Shown: piece by piece, positions 48,559 through 57,663 of the stretch | Layout of the letters: every line of letters begins with the position of its first letter | Position numbering within the stretch: position 1 is the stretch's first letter | Assembly: GCA_036272595.1 (NCBI GenBank) | Contig: DATAYM010000091.1 | Span: forward strand, 1 to 64,000 | Source: Poindextera sp036272595 | GTDB taxonomy: Bacteria > Pseudomonadota > Alphaproteobacteria > Caulobacterales > Caulobacteraceae | DNA: 64,000 bases | Direction: 5' to 3' | Position numbers and translations under genes: made by a program | The notes under the pieces: model-generated | What the model was told of the DNA's origin: nothing | Seen by the model: only the letters and a program-made list of their open reading frames with translations | The model's database searches: none

Positions 48559-50847
48559 CTAGGCGGCGTTGGGCGGCGGTCGCCGGAACAGGAACGAAAT
48601 CGGCTTGTCGGCGACCGTCGCCGCGGCGGGATGGGCAAGCAGGAGCGCGCCGGGTGAGCCGGCCGAGGCGCTGACGACCTCGTCGCCGCGCGATCCCTGA
48701 CCGAGCGTCGCGTCGGTGAACGGGTTCTGGTAGAGCCAGTCCCCGGTCTGGATTTCACCGGCGCCGCCGACATAGCCGCCATAGCCGTCGGCGCGGCCGA
48801 CCCGGGCGACCTTCCGCGAGCCGGCGGTGAACTGCCCCTGCGTCGACTGGGCGGGCATGTAGAGCCGGGTGTTGAGCACGAAGAACACGCCGGCGCGGGG
48901 CTTGAACGCGTCGAACAGGCTCGCCGCGCCGTCGCGGATCCGATGGTTGTTCCACAGATCGGCGACGACGGTCGCAAGGCCGGCGCCGCTGACCGACCGC
49001 ACCCGGAAGATCGAACGGCTGTCGCTGTCATAGATCAGGTCGCCCGGCGCCGGCCCGGCCAGCGCCTGCTGGGCGGCTGAGAGGCTGGCGAACCGCGCGG
49101 TCAGGCGGCCGCTCGACGGCGCGACCGCCGCCTCGACGATCACGTCCGCCCGGCTCTTGTCATAGGCCGTCCAGCGCACCGGGCAGAGTTCGGCCTGGCC
49201 CGGCGTTTCCCTCGGCTGCGCCAGTTGCGACCAGGCGCAGATCGGATAGGCCCGCCGGCCCGAAGCCGTCCGCCCGATCTCGCTGGGACCTTCATAATCG
49301 CCCGTATCGATATTGAAGACGCCGGTTCCCATGCTGAAAGCCTGCGGGCGCGCGGGGCCGAGGCTGGACGGCGTGAAGCAGATGCCGCCCGCCAGGGCGT
49401 CGTGGACCAGCTTGTCGCAAGCCAGCGGGCGCGCGTCGGGCACGGCGCCGCTGGTCGAGTGGACCTGGATCGTGCAGTTCTCGACCGTGTAGTAGGCGAC
49501 GTCGCCGCCGAACAGCATCACGTTGGAGAAGTTGGCGAAATCGCAGTTGCGCAGCGCCACGGGATTGGGCGCCGCGGCGTCCAGGATCGTCGATGGGATT
49601 CCGCGCCAGGGACAGTCCTGCTGGGCGGAAAAATGAAACAGGTGGTCCTCGATCGCCAGCGGCGAGTCGGCCTCCGCGCCGGGATGGCCCCAGTTCCCGA
49701 TGCGCCAGATGTTCTCCGAGTAGCAACCGGTGAACTTGAACGGCGCCGCGAAGGCCGCGCCGCCGATATCGAAGATCTGGATGCAGCTTTCCCAGGAGGT
49801 GGCGTCGGACGTGAAGTCGAGTTGGCCCTGGCGGCGTCCGTGCACGCTGTTGACCACCCCCGTATGGAAGAGCTGCGCGCTGCACTGGGCCAGCGAGACC
49901 TCGCGCCCCTGGCCGTCGCCGGCGCTGACCACATAGGCGCAAAGCTCGATCAGGCTGTTGCGCATGCGGATGAAGTCGCCGTTGCCCGACGCATCGCTGG
50001 GGTGGATCGCCAGCGCGACGACGAAGCCGCCGATGTAACAGTTCTCGATCAGCACGTCGGAGGAGAACGCCTTGTCGTACTGGCTCACCGGTCCAAGGAA
50101 GGCCGGATAGCGCACCTCGGGATAGGCCTGACTGGGCTTGGCGCCGGAATAGGGGTCGATGGCGATGGCGGCGTAGGGGGCGTAGCGGCTGTCGGCATTG
50201 GGATGCAGGTCGGCGGCGAGCCAGTTGGCGAGGATCGTGTCGTCGGCGGCGGGCGTCCGGCCCATCAGGCCCCGGTCCAGGATCCAGCCGGCGTTGCAGC
50301 CCATCAGTCCGAGGTCGCGGATACGGCTCATGCGCGCGCCCTGGACGGCCAGGGCCGGACGGTCGGAGAAGCTGGCCAGGAGCAGCGAGCCGCCCATCTG
50401 TCCGCGATAGTTGGGGCCGTCGCCCTCCAGCGTCACGCTCTCGAAAGATCCCGCGCCGTAGCCAAGGTGCAGCACCTCGTCGATGCGATAGACGCCGGCC
50501 GGCAGGTAGACCGGCCGCCGCGCGCCATAGATGGCGAAGTCGATGGCGTTCTGGATGGCGGGGCTGTCGTCGGTTCCGCTGACCAGCCGAAAGGTCTTCG
50601 GGTCCGCGACGGCGTCGCCCCGGGCGCCGAAGGCCCTGGCGTTGACGCCGCGCGCATCGGGCGCGTAGCGCCAGCAGGCCCCGTCGGCGGACCGGAACCA
50701 GGCGCCGGCGTGCGGCGGGGGGGAGTCGGTTCGCTGATAGCTCCCATCGCCGCCGTCGCCCGGCCGCGCGAACCCGGCGGTGCGAACCAGCTGCACGTCG
50801 GGGCCGATCGCCGATCGTGCGGCCGCCGATACGCTGTCGTAATCCAA
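48559..50847 (-). CDS. pectate-lyase-3 type right-handed beta-helix protein
   Basis: A 762-residue protein. The N-terminus (GDGGDGSYQRTDSPPPHAGA; FRSADGACWRYAPDARGVNA) followed by RAFGARGDAVADPKTFRLVS and DDSPAIQNAIDFAIYGARRP is the typical entry of the pectate lyase superfamily / GH28-like beta-helix family, also seen in phage tailspikes. The middle is repetitive beta-helix sequence. No signal peptide or membrane helix is visible, so secretion would need another route. Catalytic residues cannot be assigned. Position beside polymer genes suggests binding to or cleavage of the locus polysaccharide. It is alone in its orientation and convergent with the dehydrogenase gene. Confidence 0.8.
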   Translation of the reverse strand: MDYDSVSAAARSAIGPDVQLVRTAGFARPGDGGDGSYQRTDSPPPHAGAWFRSADGACWRYAPDARGVNARAFGARGDAVADPKTFRLVSGTDDSPAIQNAIDFAIYGARRPVYLPAGVYRIDEVLHLGYGAGSFESVTLEGDGPNYRGQMGGSLLLASFSDRPALAVQGARMSRIRDLGLMGCNAGWILDRGLMGRTPAADDTILANWLAADLHPNADSRYAPYAAIAIDPYSGAKPSQAYPEVRYPAFLGPVSQYDKAFSSDVLIENCYIGGFVVALAIHPSDASGNGDFIRMRNSLIELCAYVVSAGDGQGREVSLAQCSAQLFHTGVVNSVHGRRQGQLDFTSDATSWESCIQIFDIGGAAFAAPFKFTGCYSENIWRIGNWGHPGAEADSPLAIEDHLFHFSAQQDCPWRGIPSTILDAAAPNPVALRNCDFANFSNVMLFGGDVAYYTVENCTIQVHSTSGAVPDARPLACDKLVHDALAGGICFTPSSLGPARPQAFSMGTGVFNIDTGDYEGPSEIGRTASGRRAYPICAWSQLAQPRETPGQAELCPVRWTAYDKSRADVIVEAAVAPSSGRLTARFASLSAAQQALAGPAPGDLIYDSDSRSIFRVRSVSGAGLATVVADLWNNHRIRDGAASLFDAFKPRAGVFFVLNTRLYMPAQSTQGQFTAGSRKVARVGRADGYGGYVGGAGEIQTGDWLYQNPFTDATLGQGSRGDEVVSASAGSPGALLLAHPAAATVADKPISFLFRRPPPNAA

Positions 50848-50942
50848 GGAGCACCCGAAAGATCGAAGCCGTCGCCCCCGGCGCGAAACGAAGCAGCCCC
50901 CTTGATCGTTCCGCAGTGGGGCGTCTGGCTAAGGGCCACTCC

Positions 50943-51731
50943 ATGCATGGACTTGCTTCAATCGATCGCCGTCGTGCGCTCGCGGGCGGGGGGGCGGCGG
51001 CGCTGGCCTCCAGCCTGGTGGCGGCGCCCGCGGCCAACCACGCCCTGCATGCGCTCGCCGCCGGACCGGTGCGCCGCCGTGCGCCGCTCGCGCCGCGGCG
51101 GAGCATCGCCGTCGGACCCATGGCCGGGGCCTTGTCCGCCGCCGCCGGCGCCAGGATTCGTCGCCGGCTCGCGGACGCCCTGAGCGCCAGCGGTCATTTC
51201 GCGGTCGTGACCTGGCCGAAGCTCGCCTCGCCGCCGCAAGCCCAGCCAGCGCCGTCCGGCCATGCGCTTCTGCCGGCCGAATACCTGCTGACCGCCGAGA
51301 TCGGCGGGCCCGGAGCCGGGAGCCGGACCGCCTGGAGCGGCATCCAGTTGCGCCTGATCGACGTCCGCAGCGGCGAGACGATGGAGAGGCTGGATGCGGC
51401 CGACGGCGAGCTGGTCGACCGGCTTGGCCTGGCCGTCGCCGGCCGCCCATGGCGGGCCCAGGTGGTCAGGGTCCTGGGCTCGCAGCTGTGGTTGGGCGCC
51501 GGACGCGCCGCCGGCGTGCGGGTCGGCGATCGGATGCGCCTGATGCGGGTTTGCGAAACCCTGTCCCCTGCCTCGGCGGGCGGCATGCTCGCGGAGAACG
51601 CCGTCGAACTCGGCCTGCTGACGGTCGCCCATCTCGAGGCCAGGGTCGCCGCCGGCCCCTATCGGCCGGTCCTCGACGTCAAGCCGGCGATCGGGGATTT
51701 TCTCATCCTGGCCGACGCCGCGGGTTGGTGA
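50943..51731 (+). CDS. exported CsgG/FlgT-like protein of unknown role
   Basis: A 262-residue protein. The ATG at 50943 gives a twin-Arg-like signal (DRRRALAGGGAAALASSLVA, cleavage near AAPA-AN). The N-terminal mature part RSIAVGPMAGALSAAAGARI, RRLADALSASGHFAVVTWPK and LLPAEYLLTAEIGG resembles the CsgG/LpoB-type fold (nucleotide-like beta-alpha-beta with an xxDALxxSGxFxVV pattern). The C-terminal LWLGAGRAAGVRVGDRMRLM and VDVKPAIGDFLIL segments resemble the FlgT C-terminal domain. Likely periplasmic; no lipobox seen. The FkbM gene follows directly. These resemblances are pattern-level and weak. Confidence 0.6.
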   Translation: MHGLASIDRRRALAGGGAAALASSLVAAPAANHALHALAAGPVRRRAPLAPRRSIAVGPMAGALSAAAGARIRRRLADALSASGHFAVVTWPKLASPPQAQPAPSGHALLPAEYLLTAEIGGPGAGSRTAWSGIQLRLIDVRSGETMERLDAADGELVDRLGLAVAGRPWRAQVVRVLGSQLWLGAGRAAGVRVGDRMRLMRVCETLSPASAGGMLAENAVELGLLTVAHLEARVAAGPYRPVLDVKPAIGDFLILADAAGW

Positions 51732-51733
51732 GC

Positions 51734-52420
51734 ATGCTGCGCGGGATCGTCGAGAGGCTGGTTCGGAACCGTCGGATCAAGCGGCGGCTGCCGAACGGCG
51801 TGGAGATTTACGTCTCGCCCGACAGCCAGCTCAAATACTTGCGGCGGACCTTCGATGTCGATCTAATCCAGCTCGCCGCCGAATGGGTCACGCCGGAGTC
51901 CTGCGTCTGGGATATCGGTGCGAACTGCGGCGTCTTCGCGTTCTCGTGCATCGGCGCCAGGCAGATCGTCGCCGTGGAAGCCGACCCGTTCCTCTGCAAC
52001 CTTCTGATCGACTCGGCGGCGCTCGGCGGGCGCGACGTTGACGTGGTGGCGGCGGCCATCTCAGGCTCCCCGGGCCTGGCCGGGTTTTCGATTGCTCAAC
52101 GCGGACGCGCCTCCAACCACCTGAGCACCGCCGGCGGCCGAAGTCAGGCCGGCGGATCACGCGGGCGGCTGACGGTGCCCATCGTCACGCTTGATGATCT
52201 GCTCACCCGGTTTTCCGCACCCAGCTTTGTGAAGATCGATGTCGAGGGCGCCGAAGTCGGCGTCCTCCAGGGCGGCCGCAGAATCCTCGAAGAATGCCGC
52301 CCCATCATATATTTCGAGGCTGACGACGATACCTATGTCGCCTGCGCCGATATACTGAAGACAGCGGGTTATCGCATCGCCCCAGGAACCGGCATGAACT
52401 GGATCGCCTCGCCGGCCTAG
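51734..52420 (+). CDS. FkbM-family methyltransferase
   Basis: A 228-residue SAM-dependent methyltransferase. WDIGANCGVFAFSCIGARQI (motif I) is at about 58-77, IVAVEADPFLCNLLIDSA follows, and the FkbM signature FVKIDVEGAEVGVLQGGRRI is at about 160-180. Family members methylate hydroxyls of sugars or polyketides, so glycan O-methylation is plausible at this locus edge. Start is either ATG at 51734 or GTG at 51728, the latter overlapping the upstream stop (GTGA). It appears co-transcribed with the CsgG-like gene. Confidence 0.87.
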   Translation: MLRGIVERLVRNRRIKRRLPNGVEIYVSPDSQLKYLRRTFDVDLIQLAAEWVTPESCVWDIGANCGVFAFSCIGARQIVAVEADPFLCNLLIDSAALGGRDVDVVAAAISGSPGLAGFSIAQRGRASNHLSTAGGRSQAGGSRGRLTVPIVTLDDLLTRFSAPSFVKIDVEGAEVGVLQGGRRILEECRPIIYFEADDDTYVACADILKTAGYRIAPGTGMNWIASPA

Positions 52421-52539
52421 TGTACAGGCATGGCCGCCGAACTGACGGCAGCGTTGCTGGACGCGCCAGGAGCCTGGTGAAAGTGGCGATTCATCGTGGA
52501 ACGTCGCAAAGTCGCGCCGCGTTCGAGACAGCTGGAAAA

Positions 52540-53541
52540 GTGACTGAGTTTCAAGCACATAGATTGTCCGTGGCCCCGATGATGGACTGGACCGACCGGC
52601 ATTGCCGGCGGCTGCATCGGTCGCTGTCGGCGCATGCGCGGCTCTATACCGAGATGCTGACCGCCCAGGCGGTGATCCATGGCGACCGGGCCAGGCTGCT
52701 GGCCGGTGATCCGGCGGACGGGCCGGTGGCGCTGCAGCTCGGCGGCGCCGATCCGGCGCAGGTGGCGGAGGCGGCGCGGATCGGCGCGGGGTTCGGCTAT
52801 GACGAGATCAACCTGAACGTCGGCTGCCCGTCGGACCGGGTGCAGAGCGGCCGCTTCGGCGCCTGCCTGATGCGCGAGCCGGAGCTGGTGGCCGCGTGCA
52901 TGGCCGAGGTCCTGGCCGCCGTCTGCGTGCCGGCGACGGTCAAGTGCCGGCTGGGGGTCGACGACCAGGACCCCGAGGCGGGCCTGTTCCGCCTGGTCGA
53001 ACTTTGCGCCGCCGCCGGGGTGACCACCTTTATCGTGCATGCGCGCAAGGCCTGGCTGCAGGGCCTGTCGCCGAAGCAGAACCGCGACGTCCCGCCGCTC
53101 GACTACGGCCTGGTCTACCGGCTGAAGGCCGAGCGGCCGGACCTGACCGTCGTCCTCAATGGCGGTGTTGGCTCGCTGGACGAGGCGCAGGCGCATCTGG
53201 CCCATGTCGACGGCGTCATGCTGGGCCGCGCCGCCTACCATGAGCCGGGCCTGCTCGGCCTGGTCGACCGGCGGCTGTTCGATCCCGCCGCGCCGGAGGT
53301 GGACGGCTTCGAGGCCGTGGCCCGCTACCGTGGCCACATCGCCCGCGAACGGGCGCGCGGGACCAGCCTGCACACCCTGATCAAGCCCATGCTCGGCCTG
53401 TTCCACGGCGCGCCGGGCGCGCGGGCCTGGCGGCGCATCCTGACGGTGGAGTCCACCGCTCGCGATGCGGGCCTGGAGGTGGTGGACCGGGCCCTCGATG
53501 CGCTGCGCACCGCCGCCGAGCGGCGGCTGGAGCCGGCCTAG
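52540..53541 (+). CDS. dusA: tRNA-dihydrouridine(20/20a) synthase
   Basis: A 333-residue FMN enzyme that reduces uridine to dihydrouridine in the tRNA D-loop. DusA-type start FQAHRLSVAPMMDWTDRHCR, RLYTEMLTAQAVIHGD, the catalytic Cys96 in NLNVGCPSDRVQSGRFGACL, KCRLGVDD, FIVHARKAWLQGLSPKQNR, and NGGVGSLDEAQAHLAHVDGV with GRAAYHEPGLL. I chose the GTG at 52540 because it gives family length; the frame stays open to 52420 but that part is not family sequence. A housekeeping gene that separates the glycan locus from the catabolic cluster. Confidence 0.95.
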   Translation: MTEFQAHRLSVAPMMDWTDRHCRRLHRSLSAHARLYTEMLTAQAVIHGDRARLLAGDPADGPVALQLGGADPAQVAEAARIGAGFGYDEINLNVGCPSDRVQSGRFGACLMREPELVAACMAEVLAAVCVPATVKCRLGVDDQDPEAGLFRLVELCAAAGVTTFIVHARKAWLQGLSPKQNRDVPPLDYGLVYRLKAERPDLTVVLNGGVGSLDEAQAHLAHVDGVMLGRAAYHEPGLLGLVDRRLFDPAAPEVDGFEAVARYRGHIARERARGTSLHTLIKPMLGLFHGAPGARAWRRILTVESTARDAGLEVVDRALDALRTAAERRLEPA

Positions 53542-53556
53542 CCGCCCGTCGGCGGC
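53541..53556. terminator. hairpin between convergent dusA and dehydrogenase genes
   Basis: GCCGCC (53541-53546) pairs with GGCGGC (53551-53556) around a CGTC loop, filling most of the 20-nt gap between the stop codons. There is no T-run, so function is inferred from position and stem only. Confidence 0.4.
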
Positions 53557-53561
53557 GACGA

Positions 53562-54641
53562 TCAGGGCCGGCCGGACTCGATGACCACCTTTATCTCGGA
53601 GTCCGGGCGCCGCAGGGCCTCGAACGCATCCGCGACTCCGCCGCGGCCGACCACCGTCGAGCCCATCGCGTCCACGTCGATGCGTCCTTCGGCGATGTCC
53701 TTCAGCGTCATCGCGAACTCGCGGACGCCATAGGCGGCGACGAAGCGCAGGAGCAGGCGCTTGTTGATCGCGGTCATCGGCTCGAACCGGTCCTGCTCCA
53801 TGCAGACGCCGACCACGACGATCTGCGCGCCCGGCGCGACCGCCTCGATCACCCCGTGCAGCACGCCGGGCGCCCCGACGCACTCGAACACCACCGGCTT
53901 GCGCAGCTTGCGGCCGATCTCGGCCGCCGCCTCGCGCTCGACGATCGGAATCCACGCCCCCATCGCCGTCCAGTGCGCATGCGGCGACTCCATGGACGGA
54001 TCGACGACGACGTCGGCGCCCAGCCGCTCGGCGGCGCGCCGGCGCGCGGGGGAGAAGTCGGCCGCGACGATCGGGCCAAGGCCGCGCGCCTTCAGCGCCG
54101 CGATGACGGCCAGGCCCACCGGCCCGCAACCGATCACCATGGCCACGCTATCGGCGTCGATATCGGCCTGCGCCACCGCGTGGGCGCCGACGGCGAAGGG
54201 CTCGACCAAGGCCGCCTGGCGATCGTCGAGATGGTCCGGGACCGCCATCAGCATCGAGGCGTCGACACAGAGCCTTTCCCCGTAGCCGCCTGGAAAGCGA
54301 GGCGAGAAACCGACCGTCTCGCGTCCGGCGGGACCGGTCGCGTAGGGCAGCGCGACCACCCGGGTTCCCGGTTCGAAGGGTCCGCGACCGCCGCCGCCGT
54401 AGGCCAGCACCTCGCCACAGAACTCGTGTCCGAAGACGATGTCCTTGCCGGGCGCGATCGCCGAGGTCCGGCCGGCCTTGGCGGCGAGCTCCGCATGGCG
54501 ATCGGCGTAGAGATGGACATGCAGGTCGGAGCCGCAGATGCCGCAGGCGAGGGTGCGCAGCAGCGCCTGGCCGGGTCCCGGGACCGGGTCCTCGATCTCG
54601 GTGCAGACCAGGCTTGAGGCGCGTCGAACCACGGCGTGCAT
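53562..54641 (-). CDS. zinc-binding medium-chain alcohol dehydrogenase
   Basis: A 359-residue MDR dehydrogenase. Catalytic zinc site: Cys36 in CGICGSDLH, His72-Glu73 in FGHEFCGEV. NAD-binding motif: VAMVIGCGPVGLAVIAALKA (about 166-185). The four-Cys structural zinc loop usual in many ADHs is absent (residues about 88-115 hold only Gly/Pro-rich sequence). The substrate is unknown; a secondary alcohol or hydroxy acid in the catabolic route is likely. ATG directly follows the TtuC-like stop codon with no gap and a GGGAG inside that gene, so translation is coupled. Last gene of the three-gene leftward unit. Confidence 0.88.
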   Translation of the reverse strand: MHAVVRRASSLVCTEIEDPVPGPGQALLRTLACGICGSDLHVHLYADRHAELAAKAGRTSAIAPGKDIVFGHEFCGEVLAYGGGGRGPFEPGTRVVALPYATGPAGRETVGFSPRFPGGYGERLCVDASMLMAVPDHLDDRQAALVEPFAVGAHAVAQADIDADSVAMVIGCGPVGLAVIAALKARGLGPIVAADFSPARRRAAERLGADVVVDPSMESPHAHWTAMGAWIPIVEREAAAEIGRKLRKPVVFECVGAPGVLHGVIEAVAPGAQIVVVGVCMEQDRFEPMTAINKRLLLRFVAAYGVREFAMTLKDIAEGRIDVDAMGSTVVGRGGVADAFEALRRPDSEIKVVIESGRP

Positions 54642-55718
54642 CTAGCTCTCTCCCTTCAGGATTCGCTGGGTGATGGCGGCGCCGAGTTCGCGGGTGCTCG
54701 CCGCGCCGCCCATGTCCGGCGTCAACGGCGCCCCCGGCGTGGTCAAGGTCGCTTCGATGGCCGACAGGATGGCCGCGCCCGCCTCCGGCTCGCCGAGATG
54801 CTCCAGCATCATCGCCGCCGACCAGATCTGTCCGATCGGATTGGCGACGCCCTGGCCGGCGATGTCGGGCGCGGAGCCGTGCACCGGCTCGAACATCGAG
54901 GGATGGCGCCGCTCCGGATTGATGTTGGCCGACGGCGCCACCGCGATGGTCCCGGTCAGGCCGGACCCGAGGTCGGAGAGGATGTCGCCGAACAGGTTGC
55001 TGGCCACTACCACTTCGAAGCGCTGAGGCTGCAGGGCGAAGCGCGCCGCCAGTATGTCGATGTGGTGCTGCTCGGTGGCGATGTCCGGATAGCGAGCGGC
55101 GATCTCGGCGAAGCGTTCGTCCCAGTAGGGCATCGAGTGGTAGAGGCCGTTCGACTTGGTGGCCGAGGCGACACGGCTCTTGCCGCGGCGGCGGGCCAGC
55201 TCGAAGGCGTAGGTCATCACCCGCTCGCAGCCGTGGCGGGTGAAGACCGCCGTCTGCAGCATCATTTCACGCGGGCCGCCCTCGAACTGCAGTCCGCCGA
55301 TCTGGGAATATTCGCCTTCGCTGTTCTCGCGCACGATCCAGAAATCGATGTCGCCCAACGCGACCCCGGCCAGGGGCGAGCGGACGCCCGGCAGCAGGCG
55401 CACCGGGCGCAGGTTGACGTATTGATCGAAACTGCGCCGGATCGGGATGAGCAGGCCCCACAGCGAGACGTGGTCCGGCACCCCCGGAAACCCCACTGCG
55501 CCCAGGAATATGGCGTCGTGGTCGGCCAGCCGCGCCAGGCCGTCGGACGGCATCATCGCGCCGGTGGCCTTGTAGGTTTCGCAGCTCCAGTCGAACGGCC
55601 GCGCCTCCACCTCGAATCCGAACTGACTGGCGGCGGCCGAGAGCGCGTCCAACCCCTCGGCCATCACCTCGCGACCGATGCCGTCCCCGGGGATCACCGC
55701 GATCCGGTATCGCTTCAT
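54642..55718 (-). CDS. TtuC-like beta-decarboxylating dehydrogenase (tartrate / D-malate / isopropylmalate dehydrogenase family)
   Basis: A 358-residue NAD-dependent oxidative decarboxylase. IAVIPGDGIGREVMAEGLDA (start), YVNLRPVRLLPGV, IVRENSEGEYSQIGG, TKSNGLYHSMPYWDERFAEI and FEPVHGSAPDIAGQGVANPI are all present; the SMPYWDERF segment is that of tartrate and D-malate dehydrogenases rather than LeuB. It would convert a 2-hydroxy-3-carboxy-type acid to a keto acid with CO2 release. Middle gene of aldolase - TtuC-like - dehydrogenase unit; 37 nt after the aldolase gene. Confidence 0.9.
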   Translation of the reverse strand: MKRYRIAVIPGDGIGREVMAEGLDALSAAASQFGFEVEARPFDWSCETYKATGAMMPSDGLARLADHDAIFLGAVGFPGVPDHVSLWGLLIPIRRSFDQYVNLRPVRLLPGVRSPLAGVALGDIDFWIVRENSEGEYSQIGGLQFEGGPREMMLQTAVFTRHGCERVMTYAFELARRRGKSRVASATKSNGLYHSMPYWDERFAEIAARYPDIATEQHHIDILAARFALQPQRFEVVVASNLFGDILSDLGSGLTGTIAVAPSANINPERRHPSMFEPVHGSAPDIAGQGVANPIGQIWSAAMMLEHLGEPEAGAAILSAIEATLTTPGAPLTPDMGGAASTRELGAAITQRILKGES

Positions 55719-55755
55719 GCGCCGCGGCTCGCGCGGGAGGCGGGCGAGGGCGCCG

Positions 55756-56499
55756 TCATCGCCAGTGGTCCGAATTCATCCGTTCGAGTTTCCGCAGCAT
55801 GGCGGGCCAGAGATACTGGTCCGCCACCGGTTGCGGATCGGCCGCGCCTTGCTCGCGCGTCACCTGGCGCACGGCTTGGTTCGGCACGGTCAGCGGCCGG
55901 CCCCCCGCCAGCGCCGCGATCTGCATTTCGCAGGCGCGCTCCAGCCGGTACATGCGCTGGAAAGCCGTGGCGATGCTGGGCCCGCAGGTCAGAGCGCCAT
56001 GGTTGCGCAGCAGCATGAAGCTCAGCGAGCCGAGATCGGCCACCAGCCGCGGGCGCTCGTCGTGGTCGAAGGCGACGCCTTCATAGTCGTGGTAGGCGAG
56101 CTGGTCGCAGATCAGCATCGCCTCCTGGTGGAGCGGCAAGAGGCCCTCCTGCTGGCAGGAGACGCCGGTGTTGGCCACCGTGTGCAGGTGGATGACGCAG
56201 TGGGCGTCCTCGCGCGCGGCGTGGACCGCCGAATGGATGGTGAACCCGGCCGTGTTGATCAGGTAGGGGGAGGGGGCGACGATCTCGCCGGCCAGGTCCA
56301 CCTTCACCAACGACGAGGCCGTCACCTCCTCGAACAGCAGGCCGAAGGGGTTGAGCAGGAAATGGTGCTCAGGGCCGGGAATGCGCACCGAAAGGTGGGT
56401 GTAGAGCAGGTCGTCCCAGCCCATCAGCGCCACCAGCCGGTAGCAGGCCGCCAGGTCGCGGCGCAGCCCGGCCTCCGCTTCGCTGATCTCCCCGGACAC
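55756..56499 (-). CDS. class II aldolase/adducin family protein
   Basis: A 247-residue zinc aldolase-fold protein. Metal ligands: His104 and His106 in CVIHLHTVANTG, His167 in LLRNHGALTCG; the acidic segment FEEVTASSLVKVDLAGEIV (Glu57/58) is the usual catalytic region. Family members cleave phosphorylated or free aldols or decarboxylate/epimerise related substrates. Start is a GTG at 56499 with a near-perfect AAGGAGGA about 4 nt upstream. First gene of its unit; the shared AT-rich box lies just upstream. Confidence 0.9.
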   Translation of the reverse strand: MSGEISEAEAGLRRDLAACYRLVALMGWDDLLYTHLSVRIPGPEHHFLLNPFGLLFEEVTASSLVKVDLAGEIVAPSPYLINTAGFTIHSAVHAAREDAHCVIHLHTVANTGVSCQQEGLLPLHQEAMLICDQLAYHDYEGVAFDHDERPRLVADLGSLSFMLLRNHGALTCGPSIATAFQRMYRLERACEMQIAALAGGRPLTVPNQAVRQVTREQGAADPQPVADQYLWPAMLRKLERMNSDHWR

Positions 56500-56512
56500 G
56501 GCTTCCTCCTTA

Positions 56513-56532
56513 AATAGTGTAATAATACTATC
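56513..56532. promoter_or_regulatory. AT-rich operator-like box 1 (aldolase unit)
   Basis: TAGTGTAATAAT at 56515-56526 within a partial palindrome ATAGT...ACTAT (56514-56531). It lies right before the strong Shine-Dalgarno of the aldolase gene and matches three other boxes at 57664, 60171 and 60270. Confidence 0.5.
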
Positions 56533-56571
56533 GATACGACGCTATATTGCAAGCGCGAGTCCGGCTCGCTC

Positions 56572-57606
56572 CTACAGCGCCGCGAACCGGGCGAGGTGGC
56601 TGGCGGTGTCGCGACTGATCTCCGGGCAGGCGAGGGCGAAGATCTCGGTGGCGTGCAGCGTGCCCATCACCTGCCGGCACCGGGCGGACGCGCCGGCGGC
56701 AAGCAGGCGGCGGTAGAAGGCGACGCCCTCGTCGCGCAGGGGATCGCACTCGTTGACGCTGATCACGGTGGGTGGGAAGCCCTTCAGATCCTCGTCGGAG
56801 GCGAAGGCCGGCCAGGCCAGCGGGTTCTTGTCGTTGAATGCCTCGATGCCATAGGCCATGGCGGCGCGATTGTTGTGCAGGTCGGCGAAGAGGCCGAAGT
56901 TCTCCTGCGAAGACGGATACTGCGCCTGCGGCCAGAGACCGGCGATATAGGGGCAAAGCGCGTAGAGGCCCTTGATCAGGTGAAGCTGGCCTTCCCGCTT
57001 CAGCTTGAGCCCGGCGGCCAGGGTCAGATTGCCGCCGCCGCTCTCGCCGGCGACGACGATCCGCGCCGCATCGACGCCCAGTGACGCCGCGTTGGCGTGC
57101 AGCCATTTGACTCCGGACACACAGTCGTTGAGGCCCGCCGGGAACGGCGCCACCTCCGGCGCCGACGAGGCCTGCAGGGCGTTGCGGAAATCGATCATCG
57201 CCACCGCCACGCCCTCGGCCGCCAGCATCCGGGCCCAGGCCCGGTACTGGCCGTCGAACGCCGAGAGGGACGTCATCCCGCCGCCATGCAGATAGGCGAC
57301 GCAGGCCAGGGTCTCAGCGTTGTCGGGCCGGGTGAACAGCACCTTGATGCGGTTGCCGTCCGGCCGGGAGGTGAACTCGAGCGTGCTGATGGCCAGGCCT
57401 TTGGAGGGCGCCGTCTCCTCGTTGTCGACGGGGCCGAAGATGGCCGCCATCTGGGCGATCCCGTCGCGCGCGGCCTCAGACTGCTGCTCTTCCAGCAGCT
57501 GTTCGCGGCTCGCCGCATCGCCGGCGCTCGGTGGGGTGGGGAAGTGGCCGAAGATGGCCTTTATGCGGGGATCGACCCGCGGATCCTGCATGAGCTTGTC
57601 GGGCAT
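56572..57606 (-). CDS. alpha/beta hydrolase of the hormone-sensitive-lipase type
   Basis: A 344-residue esterase-type hydrolase. Oxyanion motif YLHGGGM (HGGG 107-110), nucleophile Ser189 in VAGESGGGNLTLA, and probable Asp288 (ECDPLRDEG) and His318 (MGTLHATEI). No signal peptide, so cytosolic. It likely opens or de-esterifies a substrate or intermediate of the catabolic cluster. Separate leftward transcript, divergent from the TauD-like gene. Confidence 0.9.
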   Translation of the reverse strand: MPDKLMQDPRVDPRIKAIFGHFPTPPSAGDAASREQLLEEQQSEAARDGIAQMAAIFGPVDNEETAPSKGLAISTLEFTSRPDGNRIKVLFTRPDNAETLACVAYLHGGGMTSLSAFDGQYRAWARMLAAEGVAVAMIDFRNALQASSAPEVAPFPAGLNDCVSGVKWLHANAASLGVDAARIVVAGESGGGNLTLAAGLKLKREGQLHLIKGLYALCPYIAGLWPQAQYPSSQENFGLFADLHNNRAAMAYGIEAFNDKNPLAWPAFASDEDLKGFPPTVISVNECDPLRDEGVAFYRRLLAAGASARCRQVMGTLHATEIFALACPEISRDTASHLARFAAL

Positions 57607-57663
57607 CGGTTCGCTCCCCGTGTCGCGTCCAGCATCCTATGGGCGGTTGGCGCCCGTTGTATA

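Noticed and set aside
48551..48564. GCCTAG-GG-CTAGGC palindrome at two convergent stop codons
   Set aside because: It arises from the two TAG stops and flanking bases; too short to argue for a terminator or site.
48559..50847. Prophage remnant suggested by the tailspike-like protein
   Set aside because: No integrase, capsid, terminase, lysis or att-like repeat is seen around it.
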